From: Brachionus manjavacas
Taxonomy: Eukaryota; Rotifera; Eurotatoria; Ploima; Brachionidae
DNA length: 64,000 nucleotides
Direction of reading: 5' to 3'
Assembly (NCBI GenBank): GCA_019054805.1
Contig: JAHQIY010000010.1
Span: 107,501-171,500 of the forward strand
Position numbers and translations under genes: made by a program. Each line of letters starts with the position of its first letter. Position 1 is the stretch's first letter. The notes under the pieces are model-generated. The model saw only the letters and a program-made list of their open reading frames with translations, had not been told where the DNA came from and made no database searches. Below are positions 24,276 to 33,344 of this stretch, one piece after another.

Positions 24276-24851
24276 ATGCTTAGAACATATTTTTTGTTTT
24301 TATCATGTTCAATTTTTGTTATGGGATTCAAAAATTTGGATCTTAAAAGAGTTATTCCAAATGAAGATGTTGATCAAAATTGTCTTGAGTTCTTACGTTC
24401 ATCAAACATAACTAACATGGACCGATGCGAGTTTTACAAATGCTTTGAAAAGCGATTTCCGTGTGGAAAAGAGTATTGGATAATGAATTGGGGCTACAAA
24501 TACTGTCGTAGATATGCCGAAGCAAAATTTGCAAACAATTTTACTATCGCTGGCCAAAAACTTCTTAACCATGTAAACAAGTGCTTACCAAAATATTTTG
24601 AAAAGTTCTATAAGTCTAGTCGACCAATTCAATGTAAAAAACTTTACGATCAGGCTTTTAAAGCTCAGACAAATTGCTATAAAGACATTCAGAAAGATTT
24701 TTGCAATGCTTTCGCAGAGAATAAAATTTTGTTTGTTAAAATAATGGACAATAGTGATCTTATGAATTTTGAGTCGATAGCAATGATAAAAAAAGCAACA
24801 GAAAAATGTTCAACCAAATTAGACTTTTTTTCTCTATTTGGTGGTATTTAA
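24276..24851 (+). CDS. Stanniocalcin-like secreted glycoprotein
   Basis: A 191-residue single-exon frame. Residues 1-17 form a signal peptide (hydrophobic LRTYFLFLSCSIFVMG). The mature part has ten cysteines at 36, 51, 56, 63, 77, 103, 120, 134, 143 and 178. The CEFYKCFEKRFPCG ... YKYC ... CLPKYF spacing resembles stanniocalcin, a secreted disulfide-rich hormone linked to calcium and phosphate balance. NIT (44-46) and NFT (88-90) are possible N-glycosylation sites. It is shorter than vertebrate stanniocalcin (about 247 residues) and lacks the extended tail. A TTTAG lies 12 nt before the ATG and could be a splice acceptor. AATAAA occurs near 24965. The start codon is only about 9 bases from the edge of the duplicated synthetase segment, so its promoter may be new. 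Family assignment rests on cysteine pattern and is not certain. Confidence 0.6.
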   Translation: MLRTYFLFLSCSIFVMGFKNLDLKRVIPNEDVDQNCLEFLRSSNITNMDRCEFYKCFEKRFPCGKEYWIMNWGYKYCRRYAEAKFANNFTIAGQKLLNHVNKCLPKYFEKFYKSSRPIQCKKLYDQAFKAQTNCYKDIQKDFCNAFAENKILFVKIMDNSDLMNFESIAMIKKATEKCSTKLDFFSLFGGI

Positions 24852-25068
24852 AATATTACCTTTTGTCTAGTGAACATATTGAACATCAAAACTTCATCAA
24901 GCTCATTATTTAATGAATATTGCCATGTTGGTAAAGTTTACTTCATTTTATTTTTTTGCTGTTGAATAAAAATTACTAAATAAACTAATTTTTAAAGTAT
25001 CCAAATTTCAGAATATTTTAAAATTGTTAGATCGGATTGCTATCAAGATTAAAATGATTTGAATAATC
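24852..25068. other. 3' flank of the stanniocalcin-like gene
   Basis: AT-rich sequence with AATAAA signals near 24965 and 24980. No coding signal seen. Confidence 0.5.
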
Positions 25069-25375
25069 AAATGGTTTAATTTTTTGTGTTTGAATTACAA
25101 AATGTATCCAATGTTGAAATTAGATTGAAAAAGTGCGAGGTTTCAAATTATTTTTTCAGTCTCAAATAAAAAAATAATTTTAAGTTTATATTGCAAGCAT
25201 GAAAAACTTTGTGTTTTTTTTTATAAATTTTGACTTTGAGTTTGCGATATGATGATCCTTAAGATAATATTTGTTTAAAAACTATCGAGGCTCTGTTTTG
25301 CATATTTTAAAAATTGTGTTTTTGTTAAAATGCATCAAATGAACGTCAATTATCACTAAAAACAAAATTTTTAAA
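25069..25375 (+). repeat. Dispersed foldback-type repeat, copy 1
   Basis: Begins with CAAATGGTTTAATTTTTTG and carries ACAAAATGTATCCAATG. The first 135 bases recur inverted at about 26005-26145 and direct at 31600-31740; the following 170 bases recur inverted at about 32130-32330. The 25069/26145 pair forms a foldback of about 1.1 kb. Confidence 0.7.
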
Positions 25376-25904
25376 GAAAAAAATAAAGTTTATTCGGGTC
25401 TAATCGGTTAGGTGAACTATGGTTTACCTGTTACTGGAACAATTTTTGTTCTTAGAATTATTTGTTAGCGGTTAACTTAGGACTGGACTTAGCTTTCGGC
25501 ATTGAAGAGAATAGACTTAGTTTTAGAAACTTTATTAAACTCAAATCTTGAGCTAAAAACACAAACTAGCTCTTCTCAAATCTCTCTTATATATCCTTTG
25601 AATATCATTCTATTTCTAAATCGTCTCCAAGTTCTAGTAAATTATTAGTAATAAATAAAGTTTAGTAACTACGAGTTTAGTTTAAATCTAATTCTAGCAA
25701 CAAGACTAGTAACAAATTATAACTAGTATGAAAGGTCCAATATGACCATAGAGTAGAGTCAACCTAAGCTTACAGCTCCGCCAACATATTAACCTCAATT
25801 GTTAATTTTTAAATCGGCTTTGAACATAAAGCATTCTATTAAATAGCTTTATTCAATTAATAGCTAATTTGCAGTTTTGCTAGAATTTGTTAAAAAAATA
25901 AAAA

Positions 25905-26145
25905 GATTAAATAAAATTTAAAAAAAGAATTTTCAATTTTTTTTTCAAATTTACAAATAAAAATTAAACTCATTCTATTTCACTATCAAGTTTATTTTCA
26001 AATATGAAAATGCTTGCAATATAAACTTTAAATTATATTTTTATTGAGACTGAATATATAATTTGAAACATAGCACTTTTTCAATGAAATTAATACATTG
26101 GATACATTTTGTAATTAGAAAACAAAAATTAAACCAAATCATCGA
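25905..26145 (-). repeat. Dispersed foldback-type repeat, copy 2 (inverted)
   Basis: Reverse complement of copy 1 over its terminal 135 bases, then shares a further 90 bases with copy 3 (near 31740-31815), including AGTGAAATAGAATGAGTTTA on the minus strand. The space between copies 1 and 2 (25376-25904) holds no recognisable gene. Confidence 0.7.
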
Positions 26146-27300
26146 CGACAACATAATGAAATTCCTGACAATTGCAAACAAAATAGATGAGTTCGAATTA
26201 GTCTGGTTCTTTCTTGAAGCACTTGACCCAAGAGTAAGGGCCGAATTAGAGAGTAAGAATGACGAAACGCTAGATGATACCGTCAGTCATGCATAAGTTT
26301 TTACTAAAGGATTAAGCAATTTTAGCATAACCAACAGTTGTCAACTATTCAAGACAAAAAATTTTTTATAAGGATTCTTTTATGAAACCATCCATTAGTA
26401 GAAAAGAATGCGTCTAAAAATTTAAAGGTCAGAAGCGTTTTTTCTAAATAGAAGGAAAAATTATGATTAAAAAGCCAGAATTATGAGCTGAAGAATAACT
26501 TAATATGCTTCGGATGCAAAAAACCAAGCCATAAGATTTCACAATGTAGACTGAATAACAATAACAATTACTCTAATCAGAATCGTAATACAAGAAGGGT
26601 TAATATGGTTGAGGAAGTAAACCATGATTGTGAAAATCTAAAGCAAATGCCAGAATATGTGTTCACATGTGATACAGGAAACCTTTTACATATATCAGCA
26701 ACTATAGATAGTATCACACCAAATATGGCACTTGATAGCGGATGTACAACTTCAATACTAAGCAAAAATTTTGTGGAAAGGAATAAAATAACCATGAAGG
26801 AGTCTGACATTAGAATAAAAACGGCAGATTATAATATTGTTAAAGTAAATGGTAAAACCAAACCATTAAAATTAAATATCGAAGCTCATGTATGCGATCT
26901 TGAATTCCTTGTAATCGATCATGAAGACAATGATGGGCTCCTAGGTCTTGATTGGTTTATGCGTACTGGAGTTAGTCTTAACCCAAGTGAAAAAACCTTA
27001 AAATTTCCTAGTGAAGTAGTGTATCTTGAAGTTTCAGAAAAAGAATACTGCAACAAAGTGACAACTGAAAACTTAACAGATGAGAATTACCCGGACAATT
27101 GTTTTTCAGAAGATTTTAACGAAGATTGGCCTTTGGAATCAATAATAAGAAAAATAAAATTAAAAGCGAAAGATAATCTGGATAAAAGTGAATACTTTAA
27201 ATAAAGGATAGATTCGCAATGAGTATCAAAGATATAGCAAAGAGTACGGTTGATAAATACGTAATTAGGACAACAGACGAAATCCCAATATTTTTTAATT
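26110..27300 (+). mobile_element. Gypsy-type LTR retrotransposon fossil: gag end, zinc knuckle, protease
   Basis: Parts in order on the plus strand: a gag C-terminal stretch (about 26115-26295, FLEALDPRVRAELES), a CCHC knuckle (CFGCKKPSHKISQC, about 26515-26560) and an aspartic protease (about 26605-27200) with ALDSGCTTSILS and the GLLGLDW block. Broken, with a few breaks; no LTR seen. It abuts a minus-strand RT fossil at 27310, so either two elements meet here or one was rearranged. Confidence 0.8.
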
Positions 27301-27309
27301 ATCAATAGA

Positions 27310-28205
27310 CTAATAAATTGTTAATGGCGCGTATTTTTGCTGGATCCGGGCGTACTCCCTGGGAGGAAACTAAATGACCCAAATAAATAAGCTCCGGTCT
27401 GCCAAATGAGCATTTGGATCCTTTGATCCTTTAGTTAGCTTTCCTAATACGATCTAATACTAGTTTTAAATATTCCATATGCTCCTCAAATGACTTGGAA
27501 AATATAATTACGTCATCTCAGTATACAAGGCAGCACGTCCACTTTTATCCAACAAAAGCAGTGTTCATTTAATGTTGGAACGTAGCGGGTGCATTCGATT
27601 AGCCAAAAGGCATAGATTTAAGCTAAAACAAACCGTAATGGCTTATAAATGCAGTCTTTTCTATGTCTTCTTGTGCCATTGGAATTTGCCAGTAGCCGGA
27701 AGTTAAATCCAGTGCGGAAAAGAACGAGGCTTGTCCTAGAGAATTAAGGCTATCGTCTATTCTTGGAAGAGGGTATACATCCCTTTTTGTGATAGCATTA
27801 ACTTTCCAATTATCAACGCAAAAGCGTACAGTGCCGTCTTTCTTTTCCACAAGAACCACTGGCGAAGCCCAAGGGCTCTGACTTGGCTGAATAACCCCTT
27901 TTTCTAGCATATACTCTATTTGTTCTTCAATTACTTTCTTTTTCTTTATTCCGGCCTTATACGACGGGCTATTCACTGGTAAGTTATCTCCAGTGTGAAT
28001 ATGATGTGATACGTTAACAGCTTTACCTGGCTCGGCTAACGTTTTACTAAACAAATCCCTATTGGCACATAGTAATAATGAATAAGATTCATTATTCTTT
28101 TTATAGCACACTCTATCTTTTAAACTATTCAATACTCGTATGACAAAATATTGCAGTAATAAACAATTTTTTTGTAATGTCAGTGAGTGAAATAGGTTCA
28201 ATAAT
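27310..28205 (-). mobile_element. Gypsy-type reverse transcriptase fossil
   Basis: The minus strand encodes the N-terminal half of a Gypsy RT: HHIHTGDNLPV, EYMLEKGVIQPSQSPWASPV, VRFCVDNWKVNAITKRD, YPLPRIDDSL and SALDLTSGYWQI can all be read, followed by worn sequence reaching toward the RNase H junction. Broken, with several breaks. Confidence 0.85.
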
Positions 28206-28724
28206 TGAGGTGTCGATTCAAAAAATTGGAAAAAATAAAAGTTCTTAATATTTGTAAGGCTAAATTCTTAGCTTTCTCCTTGGATAAGGGAGTGGCGGCT
28301 TACAGAGCTACTGAAGCAGAATTAAAGGAAATTGCAGAGAGGCCGTTTGTTTAATAGACTATTATTTTATAGATTTTATTTAATAGATTGTTTTTTAATA
28401 GATTTATCACTTAATAGATTTTTTTTAATAGTTGTTTATTTAATAGATTTGATTAAATAAATTTAAAAAAAAAATACATGTTTTTTTCGAACTTTAAAAT
28501 TTTTTAAAATCTAATCTAATCAATCAATTAAGGCCTGTTGCATATTTACTATATAATCTTTAATTCCACTTTGACTAAATGTTCGAACTACATTTGATAT
28601 TCTTCATCTTAATTATCGACCTATTTTTCCTTTATTTTTCCTATTACTCCAGATGACAATTGTATATTACGCATATTTATACTTTTTTCTTCAATACTAA
28701 ATAATTCAACAATTTTAAGTACAC
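28206..28724. other. Intergenic, AT-rich with TTTAATAGATT iterations
   Basis: Between 28350 and 28455 the word TTTAATAGATT and variants repeat about six times. No gene seen. Confidence 0.5.
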
Positions 28725-28773
28725 TCGTATATCATCTGATATCAAGTGCTTCTTGATATCAGATGATATACGA
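28725..28773. repeat. Perfect 22-nt hairpin
   Basis: Arms 28725-28746 and 28752-28773 are exact reverse complements (TCGTATATCATCTGATATCA...) around a 5-base loop, TGCTT. It stands alone, with no obvious element around it. Confidence 0.9.
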
Positions 28774-29976
28774 CTATGCCAAGAGGTAAACTACAAAAAT
28801 ACGCTAATAAACGCTTCACAATGACATAGAGATTTGAGCTTCTTCTCTTGGAGTTTCCGAAACATTTTTAAGTTTGCAAAAATAAAACTTCTCAAATATT
28901 TGATCATGGGCTTAAATTTTATACTCGATTCTAAATCCTTACTCTCTGGTACAAAATGCAACGCTAGAAGCCACCTAAATTGATTACGAAATGATTGGTA
29001 CTTGGCGTAGTCTTCACATAGTCCTTATTGTTGAACGTTTCTTAAAAGGCTTTGGCAAAAATGGAAATAGCAAACATCCAAATCACAACCAAAATAATGT
29101 TTCATCGAGCAATTAGCGAATTTCAATGAAAAATCATCAAAAAACCCACTGATTTTACGATGAGACTATTAAATCCCCAATCAGAAGTCATATTTTTGTA
29201 AGATACTAACAAAATATAAATAGGAGGATTCACTATTTGAACCTTGCATGGAACTTTGAATCTATGTTTGAGTAATATTTAGAAAGTATTTATGTTTTAA
29301 CAACTCAGTCATTAATTTTTCTTAACTGGTATTGTAGCTTGTTTCTATTAAACACGCAAGTAGTAAGTTTTAATTGAGTCATTCATCGATTATTTGTTAA
29401 GCATACTCAATTTCTGTTAAGATTCGTTAATCAGAGTTATTCAAAAATCTTAAGCAAAGCAAAAATCACTGACTTTAATTTTTTTGGTGGACCATCAATA
29501 GCTGTGCATTTGAAGTTATTTTTTTTAGCACAATAAAATCTTGAGCTCCTATCATTATTATTTTCTTTCATTGGATAAGTCCTGTATTTGTAAAGTACGT
29601 TAGGTTGCTTGTTAGAGTTACTTTCAATCCAAGTAATTTCAGTCGACTTTTTTTGATTAGTTAAAATTTAAGATTCAATGTTATAATTTTGATTAATTGA
29701 GTAGGTTTAAATCATTTATTAATAGTAAATTAAGTTGTTTATTTTTCTTTTTTTTAATAACGGATATTTTTCCGTTCAGGCTTTTTTTACTTTTGTATTT
29801 TTTTCCAAAATTAAGAAAAAGTAAATTTTTATTAAAATTAAAAAAGTATATTTTTCCTTATTTAGGATTTCAGGATATTTTTGTTCAGTATATTTTCGGC
29901 GGATATTTTTCCGCTCAGTACATTTTTATATTGAATCTTAATACTTCCATGCCAAAACTGCACTAAAAAAGACTTT
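28774..29976. other. Intergenic spacer
   Basis: No convincing gene. A short motif CGGATATTTTTCCG occurs at 29760 and 29901; it is itself close to palindromic. Confidence 0.4.
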
Positions 29977-30560
29977 ATGAAAAAAGGCCTATCAATGATT
30001 TTGAAGAAAAGAAAAAGATCTAAGATGACCAAAAAAACTCATCTTACGTGTCGATATCCACAATGTGCAGCAATTAAATCGATTTTTGAAAACTTTTTTT
30101 TTTCGTTATTGAAAAATCCATTGATTTTTGTACTTGCGGTTATCATGTGTTGGTCGGCACAGTTTAATATGGCTAGATTAAGTTAAAATTTTATCACTCT
30201 ATCAACCGAGAAAAAGTCTCAGCTATGCATTTTTTAGACTTCATCTTATTTGTTCTTTGTCTATTAATAAAAAAGGACTTTTGCTTTGTGGAACAGGATC
30301 TATTGTAAAGATAGGTGAATCTCTATATTACGATTAAAACATTGGAAGGGGAATTTTATATTTTCATAATTATAATTCAGATAATTTAGATTATTTTAAT
30401 TAGGTAAAGACATTAAATGACCACAGATCTGGGTTTTTGGTCTAGTAGAAAGAAAATATAAGAATTCAAATAGCAAATGTTATCTTCGAGTTGTTCCTTA
30501 TTGCGAGGCTATAACGTTACTAGAAATTATTTATTATAAGTGAAAAGATGGAACAACAAT
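29977..30560 (+). pseudogene. Merlin-type (ISXO2/IS1016-like) transposase relic
   Basis: An N-terminal piece (29977-30186) shows LTCRYPQC followed by FFFSLLKNPLIFVLAVIMCWS, resembling the zinc-ribbon and helical start of IS1595/ISXO2 transposases. Further on, GSIVKIGESLYYD (about 30300-30340) matches the V-E-I-D-E-S catalytic block, with the Asp replaced by Gly. WVFGLVERK with RVVPYCEAITLLEII (about 30435-30530) matches the region after the second catalytic part. The pieces lie in different frames with stops, so the gene is dead. Merlin is a plain DNA transposon family with short target duplications; I could not find its terminal repeats. Confidence 0.6.
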
Positions 30561-30759
30561 CTTTTTGGATTGATTGGATGGCTTTAAAATAAGCACATTA
30601 TTTGCTATGAAACAGTACTAAAAACATTAGCCAAATTATAGAACATACAATAAAGTATAATTGTATATCTAGACTAGATACAAAGAAATAATAACAATAA
30701 TTAATATTAAGAGTTATTATTTTAATTTTCATATTTAAAAAAGAAAAGAGACTGTTGAT

Positions 30760-31100
30760 AAACTATCTAGCGGTACTAATGGTGATTTGAAAGAAGATGT
30801 GGTGTTTCATTTTGCTGAATCAAGTGATAATGGTAGTGATGCAGACTCGGATGTAAATTCAGATACAGATGTAGAATCGATTTCTGGATCATTAAAGATG
30901 TCAGCAAGGAATGACGATTTAACTCCTGATGATGGTGAAAATGAAGATCAAATGATAATGAAAACACTGACTCAATGTCTGTAACATTAAAAGATAAAAC
31001 CAATGATCCAGATAGCTCGCATTTAGATAGTGAATTTGAATCTGAGAACGATCCTCTCATGGACTTTTTAAATTCATCAATTTCAAACTTGAAAATAAAT
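30760..31100 (+). other. Short acidic coding-like stretch of unknown origin
   Basis: Two overlapping frames are rich in Asp, Ser and Glu (for example SDADSDVNSDTDVES and ESENDPLMDFLNSS). Acidic leaders of this kind begin many hAT and piggyBac transposases, but no catalytic domain follows. No start context or splice sites support a host gene. Confidence 0.25.
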
Positions 31101-31298
31101 TCGGTTAAATTTTGGTCTATAGTGTAAAAGCCAAGCTCTTTCTAATCCTAGCAGTTCTGAACCCGCACAAAGTGAAGTAATAAGAGTGTTAGAGAGACAA
31201 TCAAATGGTGTACCTTGTCATTTGAGCGGTCACTAAATGAAAAATGGAAGACGCCTAAAATTGCAAATAGTCAAAAAACACTAAATTTTTTTAAAAGA

Positions 31299-31582
31299 AC
31301 AATACACTGTTTCCATTGAAATTTTGCCCTTTTACAATTTATTAAAGAAAAAAGTTTCCACATAGAATTATATATTAAATGAAAGGTCTTAAACTCATCT
31401 TTCGGCAAAATTATTTTATTTTTTAAATTTCCTAATATAAATGTCAATTTTTCCAGAATGAAAATACCTTTTTTTTTCAAAATAAACTAAATAAGGCAGT
31501 TTTTTTTCTTTCATTAACTGTTCTATTCATTTTAATATCTTTTTTTTTCTTTTTCGAAATGCACTGAAATTAGATTATTAAT
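31299..31582 (-). repeat. Inverted repeat arm A (pairs with 37445-37733)
   Basis: About 285 bases nearly identical to the reverse complement of 37445-37733. The two arms even preserve the same 60-codon reading stretch (EKLTFILGNLKNKIILPKDE). No transposase can be linked to it. Confidence 0.85.
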
Positions 31583-31599
31583 TAGATATAAATTAGATA

Positions 31600-31815
31600 T
31601 CACATGGTTTAATTTTTTGTGTTTGAATTACAAAATGTATCCAATGTTGAAATAACATTGAAAAAGTGCGATGTTTCAAATGTTTTTTTCACTTTCAAAT
31701 AAAAAAATAATTTTTTGTTAATATTGCAATCATTTTCATATTTTAAATTATTCTCTTTAGTGAAATAGAATGAGTTTAATTTTTGTTTAGGAATTTGAGA
31801 AAAATTAAAATTATT
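31600..31815 (+). repeat. Dispersed foldback-type repeat, copy 3
   Basis: Shares ACAAAATGTATCCAATGTTG and the downstream block with copies 1 and 2. It is paired with an inverted distant piece at 32110-32330. Confidence 0.7.
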
Positions 31816-32109
31816 TATTTATTTGTTTATCTGTATCTTTATCAAGCTTCAAAATAAAATACACGAAACAAAAAAATTAAAAATCAAGTTGAGTATGATA
31901 AAATAAAATGAAAAGAAAGATAAATAATTCTTTAGATTTAAATTCACTTTCACGAAAAGGTGAACCATAATAGAATTAGGTGATCAAATTTCAAATTAGT
32001 ATGAAAAACTTTTAGACTATGAAAATAAATTGAATAAGATATGTATTAAATATAATGCCTAATTCTCGATACTGATATAAAAATAAACAATTGAATTCAA
32101 TAATTTTTT

Positions 32110-32330
32110 TGTATTTTTTTTTAATTTGAATTTTCTTAAAAAATTTTGACTTGGTGATAATTGAAATTCGCTTGATGCATATTAACAAATACTTAATTTA
32201 TAAAAGATGGAAAACAGAGCGTAAATAGTTTTTTTTAAATACAAATATTATCTTGAATGTCATCATAGCACTAACCCAAAGTCAAAATTAAAAAAAAACA
32301 AGTTTTTCAGTCTTTTAATATTAACAAAAA
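32110..32330 (-). repeat. Dispersed foldback-type repeat, copy 4 (inner part, inverted)
   Basis: Reverse complement, with perhaps one base in five changed, of the 25200-25375 segment: shared words include GATAATATTTGT, CTCTGTTTT and ATGCATCAA. Confidence 0.6.
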
Positions 32331-33000
32331 TAAGATTAAATAAAAAATGAATAAATAAAAAGAAAACAGATTAATAATTCTAAGTAAAAGATATAAAGAA
32401 ATAACGATATATTGAAATGCCTAGAGGTTAGGTATGTTTAAATATTTGATAGTTCAATAAAAAAAGAACAAATCGTTTGGTAGGAAATACACATTGGAGT
32501 TGGATATTCTATATATATTTATTCGAAAATTAACCATTTGCACTTTACATGTTTTCTTATTTTTAATTTCCTTGGTAGCTTGATCTTTTTTTTAAATAGT
32601 AAAAGTAGTGGTTCTTAGTACGATATCTTATATGTAGAGTGTCTGAGTACATAACCACCATTAACCAGCATGAAGACTTGTTTTTACCAAATTTTTCTGG
32701 CAACTTATTCCAATAGGAATTACTATTCTAACAAATGTTAATGTAATGCTGGACGCTTATAAACCGCTTTTTTTATGAAAAATAAGTGACCGGTTTCAAT
32801 CGGATAATAATTGGGACTAAGATGATCAACTTTCTATTTAATCGAAGTCTGCGCTGAAAAAGATAGCAAGAAATATGATGAACAGGACTTATGATCCAAA
32901 AGGAGTGAATAAGGTTAAAAAAAATAAAAATCTTGTTTCACTCAAGATTTCCCCATTGCAACCAATATGCATTTTTATTTTTATTTTATAATAAAAGTTA
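32331..33000. other. Intergenic spacer
   Basis: AT-rich with no gene seen. At 32479-32510 it carries a motif (GGTAGGAAATACACATTGGAG...) that recurs near 36854 and 49646. Confidence 0.4.
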
Positions 33001-33010
33001 GGGTATTAGG

Positions 33011-33330
33011 GTATTTTGTAACAAAGAACAGAAACAAAAATCGTAAAAAGAAGCCACTTTTTTACTTTGGGTCTTAAAATTGTTCTGCAGCTGATATCAA
33101 CTTTTTAAATCCAAATTAAGTCTCTGCAATACATGTGCAATTTAATTTTAATGATTTTCTATTACATTTGGTGCTTTGCAGACTTGCAGAGTTTCTGCAG
33201 AGACTTAATTTGTGTGGAAAACAGTTTTTACCAGCTATTACATTTTGCAGAACAATTTTAGACTCACAGTTAAAAAGCTATTTTTTTTAAGATTTATGTT
33301 TTAGTTCTTTGTTCCAAAATTCGCAATGCC
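33011..33330. mobile_element. Foldback MITE with diverged ~115 bp arms
   Basis: The left arm (about 33015-33127) has AACAAAGAAC ... AAAATTGTTCTGCA ... AATTAAGTCTCTGCA. The right arm (about 33206-33322) is its reverse complement with perhaps 20 percent change. There is no coding capacity, and I could not settle the exact ends or target duplication. Confidence 0.65.
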
Positions 33331-33344
33331 AAAATTGGGTTGCC

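Noticed and set aside
28350-28455. CRISPR-like spaced repeats (TTTAATAGATT)
   Set aside because: Repeats are 11 bases, spacers are short and similar to each other, and the context is eukaryotic; simple iteration is the better reading.
29697-29966. 89-codon hydrophobic frame
   Set aside because: Composed of Phe/Leu/Lys/Tyr codons expected from T-rich DNA; no start context, splice sites or family resemblance.
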